From an uncultured Erysipelotrichaceae bacterium (GTDB taxonomy: Bacteria > Bacillota_I > Bacilli_A > RFN20 > CAG-826), in NCBI GenBank assembly GCA_900314585.1, contig OMVV01000008.1:1-36692 (forward strand): 36,692 nucleotides of DNA. Direction: 5' to 3'. Below are positions 23,419-31,530 of the stretch, piece after piece; the first letter of the stretch is position 1; each line of letters starts with the position of its first letter. Below the pieces are notes generated by a model. That model worked only from the letters and a program-made list of their open reading frames with translations. It was not told the origin of the DNA and searched no databases. The position numbers and the translations under genes are program-made.

Positions 23419-23446
23419 CCTAATCAATTGATTAGGTTTTTATTTT
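23419..23446 (+). terminator. Intrinsic terminator of tmRNA
   Basis: Perfect palindrome CCTAATCAATTGATTAGG (23419-23436) followed by a T-rich run. Confidence 0.85.
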
Positions 23447-23450
23447 AAAG

Positions 23451-23456
23451 TATAAT
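23451..23456 (+). promoter_or_regulatory. -10 box (TATAAT) of rlmH
   Basis: Perfect TATAAT 9 nt before the ATG at 23466 and right after the tmRNA terminator T-run. No Shine-Dalgarno, so the rlmH mRNA should be leaderless or nearly so. Confidence 0.7.
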
Positions 23457-23465
23457 TTCTTAAAT

Positions 23466-23945
23466 ATGAAAATTAAGATTATCGCGGTTGGAAAAATCAA
23501 AGAACAATATCTTAAAGATGGCATCAGTGAATATTTGCAGCGACTTTCTTCATATGCGAAAGTTGAAATCATTGAAGTGAATGATTCCAAAGTTAAAGAT
23601 AATCCAAATGAGTCTGATATTAATAAGGTAATTAACGAAGAAGGTGAACGAATTTTATCAAAGATAAAAAGTGGTGACATTGTTGTTAATTTAGACTTAA
23701 ACAAAAAAGAGTTTGATAGCGTTGAATTTTCTATATTCTTGAACGATAAAATCGTTGAAGGCGGCGCGTCAGTAACGTTCGTTATTGGTGGATCATATGG
23801 TTTATCTAACCAAGTTAAAGAACGCGCGAATTATTCAATTTCTTTATCAAAGATGACTTTCCTTCATCAGATGACTCGTCTAATTCTTTTAGAACAAATT
23901 TATCGTTCATTTAAAATATTAAATAACGAAACTTATCATAAATAA
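23466..23945 (+). CDS. rlmH: 23S rRNA (pseudouridine-1915-N3)-methyltransferase RlmH
   Basis: The 159-aa protein has the standard RlmH length and ends N-E-T-Y-H-K, the conserved C-terminus. Typical elements are the start M-K-I-K-I-I-A-V-G-K-I-K-E, the SAM-site block F-V-I-G-G-S-Y-G-L, and the knot region S-L-S-K-M-T-F-L-H-Q-M-T-R-L-I-L-L-E-Q-I-Y-R. It is a SPOUT-class enzyme that methylates pseudouridine in helix 69 of 23S rRNA and acts on 70S ribosomes. It is transcribed from its own promoter after tmRNA. The next gene begins 14 nt downstream with its own -10 box. Confidence 0.97.
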   Translation: MKIKIIAVGKIKEQYLKDGISEYLQRLSSYAKVEIIEVNDSKVKDNPNESDINKVINEEGERILSKIKSGDIVVNLDLNKKEFDSVEFSIFLNDKIVEGGASVTFVIGGSYGLSNQVKERANYSISLSKMTFLHQMTRLILLEQIYRSFKILNNETYHK

Positions 23946-23946
23946 C

Positions 23947-23952
23947 TATAAT
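23947..23952 (+). promoter_or_regulatory. -10 box (TATAAT) of the O-antigen-ligase-like gene
   Basis: Perfect TATAAT only 7 nt before the ATG at 23960. It overlaps the rlmH end region. The transcript would start within 1 nt of the start codon. Confidence 0.6.
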
Positions 23953-23959
23953 ATTGATT

Positions 23960-25411
23960 ATGGCGAACAAATCATTTCAGGAAGAATACGAATCAATTGG
24001 TACGTTTTTAATCCTCGAACTATTAGCGTTAGTTTGTTTTGGTTTAGGTGGCGTTAACCTCATTTTCCAATACGCAGGTTTTATCGTTGCATTAATCTCA
24101 ACATTCTTCGCTTTTAGAAATTATTCTAAAGATGATCTTAAACCAATATTGCTAATTGCCGCTCCACTTTTCTTGATGTCAATCTTCACATCGTTTGGTC
24201 ACTTTCTTGATATCTTCGGATATTCAGTTGTGACTAGACTTGGAGCATTCTTATCATTGATATCTTTCTTAGCGATCGGTTTATCTGCTCGTCGACTTAA
24301 ATCATTCTCGGCGAAGAATGCATTACTTTGTATCGGCGGTGGTTTCGCCCTAATCACTTTAGTGTCCACGATTATCACTTGGTCACAATATGGAATGTTT
24401 TATCCATTAATTTACAAGAACACCCCATCATATTATTATGATGGAAATCTATATTCCATCACCAATGAAATGAGTTGGCTTAATGGCTTTAAAGTTGTCG
24501 AAGTCTCTCAAAACTACGGTGGTTTGTTTGGTTTACTATGTGCCTGTGCACTTACAGGTTTGTTATTCCTTAAACCAAAAGAAAACAAAGTGGCCTTTAC
24601 TTCCCTTTCTGTTATTGGTGGAATTGGCTTAATTTCAATAATTTCTATTCCCAATTTCTATGCTTTAGTGTTCCTTGCAATTACCTTTGCGGTTGCTTGT
24701 TATTATCGCTTCCTTAGGAATAATTCCTTGGCGAATAAAATTCTTCACTATGCAGTTTTAGTGGCTGCAGGCATTGCAGTTATTATGTTTTTGTTCGCGA
24801 TTTTGAATGTTTCTGTTCCAGGTGTTGCTGAAGCAATTGCCAACGCATCATTCCTCAATCGTATCTTCAATGCGAATAGAATCATGATTGTTGCTAATCC
24901 TATTTTGGAAGCTTCACTTAAACCATTTAATTTATTCGGTATTAATACCGTTACTTATTATGAAGGCTATATTCTTCCAACTTCATCAATCCTTTCTGTA
25001 TCAGGATCATTTGAAGTTGAAGTTATTAAAGAAGGTGGCATTTTAGCCTTCCTCTTATTCATTGCCTTTGCGGTCCTATCAGTATTTTCCTTTGGAAGAT
25101 ATCTTAAGCAAGGTAAAGATGATGAATATATTAAAGTCGTTTTCTTAAGTATTCTTGTTGGATTTACTTTATATCTTTCCATTTGCGATGATGTCTTCCC
25201 AATCACTCATTCGCCGACATCATATTATCCATTCACTCAATCATTACCGTTCATGATCATCATCTTTATCATCGGTTATACAATTCTTCCAATGGGCAAA
25301 GCGGAGATCAACTTTAAAGACGCTCCAAAGAAAGAAAAACCAGAAGATAAGAAAAAATATTTTGACGATGATTATAGTTTTTCAGACGTTGAAGAGGAGG
25401 AATATGTATGA
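23960..25411 (+). CDS. Polytopic membrane protein, O-antigen ligase/polymerase-like, 483 aa
   Basis: Roughly ten to twelve membrane helices are spread over residues 15-435, with one longer external loop (about 145-185, Tyr-rich) and another near 325-360. The pattern of a large loop followed by S-G-S-F-E-V-E-V-I-K-E-G-G-I-L-A-F-L-L-F resembles Wzy/WaaL-type proteins, where a loop before an 'E-x-G-x-x-G/A' helix carries acceptor-binding residues. This is a layout argument and not a motif match. The C-terminal 50 residues are charged and cytoplasmic. I use the ATG at 23960 (7 nt after TATAAT) over TTG 23954. The stop codon overlaps the next start (ATGA), so it is coupled to a lipoprotein gene. 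Confidence 0.75.
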   Translation: MANKSFQEEYESIGTFLILELLALVCFGLGGVNLIFQYAGFIVALISTFFAFRNYSKDDLKPILLIAAPLFLMSIFTSFGHFLDIFGYSVVTRLGAFLSLISFLAIGLSARRLKSFSAKNALLCIGGGFALITLVSTIITWSQYGMFYPLIYKNTPSYYYDGNLYSITNEMSWLNGFKVVEVSQNYGGLFGLLCACALTGLLFLKPKENKVAFTSLSVIGGIGLISIISIPNFYALVFLAITFAVACYYRFLRNNSLANKILHYAVLVAAGIAVIMFLFAILNVSVPGVAEAIANASFLNRIFNANRIMIVANPILEASLKPFNLFGINTVTYYEGYILPTSSILSVSGSFEVEVIKEGGILAFLLFIAFAVLSVFSFGRYLKQGKDDEYIKVVFLSILVGFTLYLSICDDVFPITHSPTSYYPFTQSLPFMIIIFIIGYTILPMGKAEINFKDAPKKEKPEDKKKYFDDDYSFSDVEEEEYV

Positions 25412-26277
25412 GAAAAAAAATAATTGCTTTAATTGCGTTAGTTCCTCTCCTTGCTAGCTGCAATAAAACCAACGAACTTTATGGTGGATATGCTTATAAT
25501 TCCCCAGACTTTATGGAGAACTATTTTGTCGAACATCATCGAGTGAATGAACTCAAAGTAGCCGAAGCAAAAAGTGCAAATTTATCGGCAAATTTCGGAT
25601 ATGTTTCCTCAAATTCGCTTAAAGGAGTGAGGTCAGAAGATAACCCAGAAAACTACACTTGGATGGAATACGACGAGGCAAACTATAACAAAGAATATGG
25701 CCGTAATCACAACCTCACAAAAACCGATGAATCATTCGCTTACGGATATCTTTCCAAACTATATGATGGCCGCGTTAGATGCGAAGGTAAGTTCCAACTT
25801 TCTCGTGTTCAATTAGATCGAAATGGATATTCAACTTTCTTCCCGAAAAAGCTTTATGATTACAAATTTTTTGCTTTCTCACTTAGAGGTGCAACCGACT
25901 ATGAAAACACAAGAAGTAATCCATCACCATTAGCGGGAAAAGTTTACGTCGATATTCATATCACTTTCTATCAACATATCACCAATTCAGATCAATATAA
26001 CACTCTTACATTCAACTTAGCGGATGTTGAGATCCCATGTGATAACGGTGGGGACACTAATCTGGTAACCATTTATCTTGCTAATGATTATCAAACCGAA
26101 TCAGGACAAGTCGAAAGATATTATCAATATCTTCTTCAAGATACAGTCGCGATGACGTTCACATATGAACTTAAAACAACACGTGCTGATTTAACAGATG
26201 ATATCAAAGTAGAAAAAGATCACCATTTTGCGGTGATGCTATACGAAGTAATGTTCCCGAACTCCGTGTGGAGATAA
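25408..26277 (+). CDS. Lipoprotein of unknown function, 289 aa
   Basis: A clear lipoprotein signal (MRKKIIALIALVPLLASC) has its lipobox L-A-S-C at Cys18, so the mature protein is anchored on the outer face of the membrane. The rest is polar and beta-rich, with many Tyr and Asn, and no family is recognised. The start overlaps the preceding stop by 4 bp (ATGA) and has a good Shine-Dalgarno (GAGGAGGAA). It may help export or attach the polymer handled by the upstream membrane protein; that is inference from coupling alone. A strong terminator follows. Confidence 0.8.
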   Translation: MRKKIIALIALVPLLASCNKTNELYGGYAYNSPDFMENYFVEHHRVNELKVAEAKSANLSANFGYVSSNSLKGVRSEDNPENYTWMEYDEANYNKEYGRNHNLTKTDESFAYGYLSKLYDGRVRCEGKFQLSRVQLDRNGYSTFFPKKLYDYKFFAFSLRGATDYENTRSNPSPLAGKVYVDIHITFYQHITNSDQYNTLTFNLADVEIPCDNGGDTNLVTIYLANDYQTESGQVERYYQYLLQDTVAMTFTYELKTTRADLTDDIKVEKDHHFAVMLYEVMFPNSVWR

Positions 26278-26283
26278 AAAAAT

Positions 26284-26309
26284 AACTACCTCATTTGAGG
26301 TAGTTTTTA
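26284..26309. terminator. Bidirectional terminator overlapping the end of the TupA-like gene
   Basis: AACTACCTC (26284-26292) pairs with GAGGTAGTT (26297-26305), loop ATTT, T-runs on both strands. The last codons and the TGA stop (26293-26291) of the (-) gene are inside the hairpin. Confidence 0.85.
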
Positions 26310-27193
26310 ATATTAAGCCATTCGCCGATTTTAAAGTCGGCTTTATCGTCATCGAATATCAATGTTCCTTTTGCAGGAGTGAATGTCATCTCTGAGAAAT
26401 ATATTTTGCCATCGATATAGTAGAGGTCAACTCTTACGAACGGGAAATCAGAGGCAAGCTTTTCAGCCATCTTAACCATTTTGTCCCAGTCTTTCGGAAT
26501 TGGAAGTTTTTCATCGCGCTTTTTCCAACCGTTGAATTGCGCTCCATCAAAAGGTGTCCAATCAATGTAATAATTGTTGTAACGAATATCGACTCCACGG
26601 CCAGTTACAACATACATATATTTGGCCTTGCCATTGAAGACATGAATTTTGTATTCTGTTGGTAAATTCTCGTCAAATCCTAAATATTTTTCCACAATAA
26701 TCTGTGGTTTGATTGGCGAATAATGACGTTCCATCGTCTTCTTACCATAGTTGGTTTTAAGCCATTTATTGAACTTCTTTTCGCTGGCAGCTTTATCCCA
26801 ATTATTCTTATTTAAAATAATTTCGTTGAAGGCGCATGCGTGAGTACATTTCAAAACAAATTGCTCAGGAAGTTTGTCAAAATCAATATCAGAAAACTTG
26901 TCATAGCAACCATATGTTGGAACAAGATTTTCTTCAAAACCTTTTTCTTTGACGAATTCTCTTACTCCCCATCTACCTGCTGCTTTTGATACAAGTGGAT
27001 CTTTTGGATACACAAATAATCTAAGATATTGAAGCTTTTCAGTGTATCTGACTGGATTCTTCAAATTTAACTTATGATGAGTGATGTATTTATATTGATG
27101 TTTAACGTATGAAACTGGACTTAGTTTAAAAAGAGGTTTGAATGGTAAAACCAACGCTCTTTTGAATTTGTTTTCTTTCAAGTTCGGATTCAT
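26291..27193 (-). CDS. TupA-like ATP-grasp protein (polysaccharide biosynthesis), 300 aa
   Basis: The sequence has the hallmarks of the TupA-like ATP-grasp family (often called 'glycosyltransferase'). An N-terminal N-P-x-R-Y-T-E-K-L-Q-Y-L-R-L is followed by D-P-L-V-S-K-A-A-G-R-W-G-V-R-E-F-V, then V-L-K-C-T-H-A-C-A-F-N-E-I-I and I-I-V-E-K-Y-L. The C-terminal F-V-R-V-D-L-Y-Y-I-D-G-K-I-Y-F-S-E-M-T-F-T-P gives the acidic Mg-ATP ligands. Family members occur in capsule, EPS and teichuronopeptide loci and are thought to form amide links. No signal or membrane segment. The ATG at 27193 is 8 nt after a TATACT box. The C-terminus is encoded by the terminator hairpin. Its glycan substrate cannot be inferred. 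Confidence 0.88.
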   Translation of the reverse strand: MNPNLKENKFKRALVLPFKPLFKLSPVSYVKHQYKYITHHKLNLKNPVRYTEKLQYLRLFVYPKDPLVSKAAGRWGVREFVKEKGFEENLVPTYGCYDKFSDIDFDKLPEQFVLKCTHACAFNEIILNKNNWDKAASEKKFNKWLKTNYGKKTMERHYSPIKPQIIVEKYLGFDENLPTEYKIHVFNGKAKYMYVVTGRGVDIRYNNYYIDWTPFDGAQFNGWKKRDEKLPIPKDWDKMVKMAEKLASDFPFVRVDLYYIDGKIYFSEMTFTPAKGTLIFDDDKADFKIGEWLNIKNYLK

Positions 27194-27201
27194 CTTAATA
27201 A

Positions 27202-27207
27202 AGTATA
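27202..27207 (-). promoter_or_regulatory. -10 box (TATACT) of the TupA-like gene
   Basis: On the minus strand TATACT lies 8 nt before the ATG at 27193. No Shine-Dalgarno. Confidence 0.6.
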
Positions 27208-27256
27208 TTCTAACAAATACTTTAATTCAATTTAGGAATGGTTTAACATTTTTCTT

Positions 27257-27601
27257 ATGAAAAAAGCATTATCAAAATGGTATACATATGCTCTTATTAT
27301 TCCGTGTTTAGGGCTCGTCGCATTAGCGGCAACTCTTCCATATTTCATCACGAATGATAATTCAGTGTATCCACTCGTTTTTGTCGCGTACACAATTCTA
27401 TTAAGTGGTGTTATTTACATCGGTGGCGGTTTTATCGCTCAAGATATATATCGCGGAGTGATTCGCAAGAAGACAAATAACTGGGATTTTCCACTTGAAG
27501 ACGTCTATTTGAATAAAGCCTGGTCAATTTATATGCCTCTACTCCTTTCAGGAGTGATCTCTTTGATCGTCGGCTTTATTTTGTTCATGCTTTTTCGTTA
27601 A
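27257..27601 (+). CDS. Small membrane protein, 114 aa, three hydrophobic segments
   Basis: Hydrophobic helices at about 12-34, 38-62 and 90-112, with a basic loop (R-G-V-I-R-K-K) between the second and third. No family recognised. The ATG at 27257 follows a TAACAT box (4/6) by 7 nt with no Shine-Dalgarno. It diverges from the TupA-like gene with 63 bp between starts. The long hairpin at 27678-27723 may also be its terminator. Confidence 0.7.
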   Translation: MKKALSKWYTYALIIPCLGLVALAATLPYFITNDNSVYPLVFVAYTILLSGVIYIGGGFIAQDIYRGVIRKKTNNWDFPLEDVYLNKAWSIYMPLLLSGVISLIVGFILFMLFR

Positions 27602-27642
27602 GAAAAGTATAATTTAGAATTTAACTATTTTATTAAATGTAA

Positions 27643-27648
27643 TATAAT
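27643..27648 (+). promoter_or_regulatory. -10 box (TATAAT) of the leader upstream of the giant lipoprotein
   Basis: Perfect TATAAT in AT-rich DNA. The expected start at about 27655 coincides with the first base of a hairpin (ACAAGT 27655-27660 with ACTTGT 27672-27677). Confidence 0.45.
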
Positions 27649-27654
27649 AAAGTC

Positions 27655-27735
27655 ACAAGTATGATATTTGAACTTGTCCCTATCTTAAATCAAATCGATT
27701 AACACGATTGGTTTTAGATGGGGCTTTTCTTTTAT
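27655..27735 (+). promoter_or_regulatory. Candidate leader RNA/attenuator: hairpin followed by a strong terminator before the surface lipoprotein gene
   Basis: Hairpin 1 is ACAAGT/ACTTGT (27655-27677). Hairpin 2 directly follows: 27678-27697 pairs with 27705-27723 (CCCTATCT with AGATGGGG, then AAATC/GGTTT and AATCG/CGATT), about 18 bp with one mismatch and one bulge, then CTTTTCTTTT. ATTTGA (27666-27671) could instead pair with TCAAAT (27690-27695) and weaken the terminator. It may simply be the terminator of the 27257 gene. Confidence 0.5.
27678..27734 (+). terminator. Long intrinsic terminator upstream of the surface lipoprotein
   Basis: The second hairpin above, with a T-rich tail at 27725-27733. 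The only good -10 box I can see for the 27777 gene lies before this terminator. Confidence 0.7.
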
Positions 27736-27776
27736 CTACTTCAATTCAAACTTAATTTCAAAGAAAGGAAAAAAGT

Positions 27777-30700
27777 ATGAAGAAAAAAATCTTATTGATT
27801 GCTCCTCTTCTCGCGGTTCTTGCAACTGGCTGTACTTTGTCAAGAAACCCAGGAACGAGGAAAAAATCTTCTAGCACCCAGACAACCAGTTCTAAGACTT
27901 CTAGTTCTAGTTCAACATCTGGTTCAAGTGGTTCTAGTGGATCATCAGGATCGAGCGGATCTTCTGGTTCTTCGAGTTCTTCAAGCTCCAGTAGTTCTTC
28001 AAGTTCATCAGTTCCTACCGATGTCAAACTTGAATCCATTGCAGTTAACAATCCACAAACTGCATACACAGTTGGTGATCAATTTGTAAAACCAAGTGTT
28101 ACTGCTAATTACACCAATGGTTCACACAAAGAAGTTAAAGATTATGCTGTATTCAGTGGCTATGATCTTAACAATGCTGGAAATCAAACCGTTCAAGTCT
28201 CCTACACAGACACAGGTTTAACTAAATCAACTTCCTATGGAATCGTTGTTAGCGACGTTCCAGTTCCAAAAGTCCTAGATTCTATTTCTGTGGCAACCGC
28301 TCCTACCAAACTTACCTACACCGAAGGTGAAAACTTTGATCCAACAGGTTTAGTTATTAACAGACTCTACACCGATCAAAGCCAGGATACCTACGCTTAC
28401 GCAGGACACACATCCGAATTTGCCTTTACACCAAGCTTATCAACCGCATTAACCACCGATGTGACAAGTGTTTCAATCTCTTATGGAAGTAAGAACACTT
28501 CTGTTTCTATTACTGTTAAAAAAGCTGTTGATCCAGCCAAGTTTGGCACGCTAGAAAATCCAATTTCAGTCGCCAATCTTCAATCATTAGCAGACGAGAT
28601 TATTGACTATTCTAAAATTGAAACAGGCAAATCCGAGACTTATAAGGATCATGTTGCTTATGTTAGAGCAAAAGTTGAATCAAGTTCTGCAATGAATGCA
28701 TCTAAGGAAATTCAATACCTTAATGTTTGTGATACCCAAAATTCAACATTAAAAGCTACTGGTTATTGGGTAATTGTCGATTCATCTGTTTCAGGTGATT
28801 ATAGCGCCAAGGATTCCTTGGCTGGTTATGAAGTTGTCATCAAAGGCTATGTTACTTTAATGAATAAAGCCGGCGTTGAAACATATGAATTAGCCAAGAA
28901 AGATAATGACAATAAAGCAACTATCATGATTGCTATCGAACCACAGCCACAACCTGAGCCAGAAAGACTCAATAGAACTCTTGCTCAAATCCTTGAAGCC
29001 GGAACAAACAATTCTCAAGCATATGTTTCTCAGGCAACAATCAAGAGTTGGGCTGACAATAAGGGCAAGGCAACAGATACAAAAACAGTATATGGTAATT
29101 TAATTCTCACCGATGGCGAACACGACATGTTTGTTTATGGCGCATCTGGTGTTGCCACCGACCTTACATGGAATAGTGGTTCTGGCGTTTACGTCATGAA
29201 AAATTCAAAAGCATTCTTAACCAACGATATTACTAAAGATTTAGAGCCAAACGATATCGTCAAATTCTGGGGTGTTTATACATCATATGGAAACATGAAC
29301 ATCATTATCACAGAAAAAGTTGAGCCAACTCCAAAAACACTCGAATCAATCACTGTTAAGACTGCTCCAACTAAAGTTACATATCTTGAAGAAGAACACT
29401 TCGATCCAACCGGATTAGTCATTACTCTTCACTATTCCGATGCATCAACTGAAGATGTTGTGTATAGTGATCAAACCGCAAGTGGATTCTCATTCAATCC
29501 ATCAACCGGTGAACAACTTTCAACATCTGTTCACGAAGTAACTATTAGTTACGGTGGAAAAAGCACAACTCAAGCAATCACCGTCGAACCAATTCCAACT
29601 CCACATGTTTTGGAATCAATTACAGTTAAAGAAACTCCAACTAAAACTGAATACGAAGCAGGTCAATCCTTCGATCCATCTGGTTTAGTTATTACCGCAC
29701 ATTACACCGATGGTGATGAAGATGTTTCCTATGATGCACATTCAGGTGACTTCACATTCAACCCATCAACCGCGGTCCAACTTACTACTGATGTTGATTC
29801 AGTTACAGTTGAATACGGAGGCAAAGAAACAGTAGTTGCTATTACTGTTACCGACGCTCCAATTCCAGTTGTTCTTGAATCAATTTCAATTAAATCTTCT
29901 CCAACTAAAACTGAATATGAAACTGGCCAATTCTTAGATCCATCCGGTTTAGTTATCACAAGACATTATAATGTCGGCGATGATTCAGATTTGGCCTATG
30001 TTGGCAATGAACAATACTTCACCTTCAGTCCAGATCCAGAAACCCCACTTTCAGTGGCAGATCATTTGGTCACCGTTACTTACGAAGGTCAAAACGATAC
30101 ATTCCAAATTAATGTTACTGAACCAATTCTTCCAGTATTAGAATCAATCGCTGTTTCTGGCGAAAAGACTCAATACAATGTCGGCGATGAATTTGTTAAA
30201 CCAACCGTCACCGCGACATACACAATTGGTGATCCAGTCGATGTTACCGATCAAGCTGAATTCAGCGGATATGATTTATCAACTGCTGGCGAACAAACAG
30301 TCAATGTTTCTTTCACCGATGGTGTTACAGCTGAAACATCCTATAAAATCACTGTTAGTGATCCAGTTCCACCAACCCCAGAGGAACATGAAGCTACAAT
30401 GACTCCAGGAACAAATGGTTCTGATGCTGTTGTAATTGTTGGTGGTGTTGAAAATGACGCAATTAAGGTTGGTACAAGCAGTAAAGGTGGCGATATGACC
30501 ATTACTGTTGGTGCCGGAGCAACCTATCTTTACTTCTATGCAGCTGCATGGAATAAAGTCACTGGCTTATCACTTAACATTACAGGCGCTACCGTTGATC
30601 CTACTTCGATTAGCTTGACTGCTGATTCTGGTATTTCAAGCAGTTCTCCATTCACGCTTGATGGTGATCCTGCAGGTTATTACTTTGTAATCAATCTTAG

Positions 30701-31481
30701 TGGAATCGAAAGTGAAACTGACATCAAATTTGAAACCTCTGCTGCAAAGCGATTTGTTATATGGGGTGCCATGTATGGTATTGGTGGTGAACCAGTTCCA
30801 CCAACCCCGGCGGAAACATATACAATTACATACAATTCCAATGGTGGTTCAGGCACAATGGAACCAACAGTTGCTGTTAGCCCAGTTGTTGCTGCATGCA
30901 GCTTTACTGCTCCAACTGGCAAGATATTCTCGTCATGGAATACAAAATCGGATGGAACAGGCACCGCTTATGAAGTCGGTACTCATGCTACAAGCGATTT
31001 GACATTGTATGCGATTTGGAAAGACGCTCCATCTGGCGATTCATATCAAAAATATAGCGGTGAAATTACTGAAGGTGATTATCTCCTTGTTTACAGTGGT
31101 GCAGCTCTCAAGGCTTCCGTTTCTTCCCAAAACCGTTTAGACTACGAGACAGTAACTGCTTCCGGAGATGTTATCTCGACAAGCGAAGCAAGTATTATCT
31201 GGCATATTGCGAAAAATGGTGATTATTGGACGATTTACAATGCTGGCGTAGAAAAATATGCTGGAAGTACAAATTCCAAGAACCAAGCCGCATTAATTGC
31301 TAGTGTTACTGATAATGCAAAATGGACCGTTACTGGAACAGAAACATATGATTTCGAGAATCTTGCTCGTTCAAAAGGGTCTGATCCTAACAATAAATGG
31401 CTGAGAAGGAATGGCACGTATGGTTTTGCTTGCTATGCAACCGGAACCGGTGGTGCTCTAACACTTTATAAAAAAGCTTAA
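27777..31481 (+). CDS. Giant surface lipoprotein with Ser/Gly linker, bacterial Ig-like (Big_3) repeats and an InlB repeat, 1234 aa
   Basis: A lipoprotein signal ends L-A-T-G-Cys19. A Ser/Gly/Thr-rich stalk (31-78) follows. Bacterial Ig-like group 3 domains, typified by L-x-S-I-x-V ... Y-x-x-G-x-x-F-D-P-T/S-G-L-V-I-x-x-x-Y-x-D ... V-x-V-x-Y-G-G-K, lie at about 82-160, 165-248, 519-600, 605-690, 692-775 and 780-860. Two OB-like segments (about 254-390 and 398-518) separate the second from the third. One InlB/Listeria-Bacteroides repeat lies near 1005-1075 (Y-N-S-N-G-G-S-G-T-M). The C-terminal 150 residues resemble a lectin-like or beta-sandwich domain but are not identified. It is probably an adhesin or polymer-binding surface protein. 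The ATG has a Shine-Dalgarno (AAAGGA), and expression may depend on read-through of the upstream terminator. Confidence 0.88.
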   Translation: MKKKILLIAPLLAVLATGCTLSRNPGTRKKSSSTQTTSSKTSSSSSTSGSSGSSGSSGSSGSSGSSSSSSSSSSSSSSVPTDVKLESIAVNNPQTAYTVGDQFVKPSVTANYTNGSHKEVKDYAVFSGYDLNNAGNQTVQVSYTDTGLTKSTSYGIVVSDVPVPKVLDSISVATAPTKLTYTEGENFDPTGLVINRLYTDQSQDTYAYAGHTSEFAFTPSLSTALTTDVTSVSISYGSKNTSVSITVKKAVDPAKFGTLENPISVANLQSLADEIIDYSKIETGKSETYKDHVAYVRAKVESSSAMNASKEIQYLNVCDTQNSTLKATGYWVIVDSSVSGDYSAKDSLAGYEVVIKGYVTLMNKAGVETYELAKKDNDNKATIMIAIEPQPQPEPERLNRTLAQILEAGTNNSQAYVSQATIKSWADNKGKATDTKTVYGNLILTDGEHDMFVYGASGVATDLTWNSGSGVYVMKNSKAFLTNDITKDLEPNDIVKFWGVYTSYGNMNIIITEKVEPTPKTLESITVKTAPTKVTYLEEEHFDPTGLVITLHYSDASTEDVVYSDQTASGFSFNPSTGEQLSTSVHEVTISYGGKSTTQAITVEPIPTPHVLESITVKETPTKTEYEAGQSFDPSGLVITAHYTDGDEDVSYDAHSGDFTFNPSTAVQLTTDVDSVTVEYGGKETVVAITVTDAPIPVVLESISIKSSPTKTEYETGQFLDPSGLVITRHYNVGDDSDLAYVGNEQYFTFSPDPETPLSVADHLVTVTYEGQNDTFQINVTEPILPVLESIAVSGEKTQYNVGDEFVKPTVTATYTIGDPVDVTDQAEFSGYDLSTAGEQTVNVSFTDGVTAETSYKITVSDPVPPTPEEHEATMTPGTNGSDAVVIVGGVENDAIKVGTSSKGGDMTITVGAGATYLYFYAAAWNKVTGLSLNITGATVDPTSISLTADSGISSSSPFTLDGDPAGYYFVINLSGIESETDIKFETSAAKRFVIWGAMYGIGGEPVPPTPAETYTITYNSNGGSGTMEPTVAVSPVVAACSFTAPTGKIFSSWNTKSDGTGTAYEVGTHATSDLTLYAIWKDAPSGDSYQKYSGEITEGDYLLVYSGAALKASVSSQNRLDYETVTASGDVISTSEASIIWHIAKNGDYWTIYNAGVEKYAGSTNSKNQAALIASVTDNAKWTVTGTETYDFENLARSKGSDPNNKWLRRNGTYGFACYATGTGGALTLYKKA
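27867..28010 (+). repeat. Low-complexity Ser/Gly-coding tract
   Basis: Encodes residues 31-78 of the lipoprotein, including S-G-S-S-G-S-S-G units. Codons alternate between TCN and AGY, so the DNA repeat is imperfect. The antisense strand has a spurious acidic open frame here. Confidence 0.8.
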
Positions 31482-31493
31482 TCATTTATGATT

Positions 31494-31524
31494 AAAAGGA
31501 CACGATTCAGTTCGTGTCCTTTTT
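31494..31524. terminator. Bidirectional intrinsic terminator
   Basis: AAGGACACGA (31496-31505) pairs with TCGTGTCCTT (31512-31521), with T-tracts on both strands. It ends the giant lipoprotein and the (-) flippase gene. Confidence 0.85.
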
Positions 31525-31530
31525 CATTTC

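Noticed and set aside
27867-28010. Simple-sequence tract for slippage-based phase variation
   Set aside because: The Ser/Gly codons vary (TCN and AGY mixed), so there is no long perfect tandem repeat to slip on.
27758-28069. Acidic Leu/Glu-rich open frame on the minus strand
   Set aside because: It is the antisense reading of the Ser/Gly tract of the surface lipoprotein and has no start signal.
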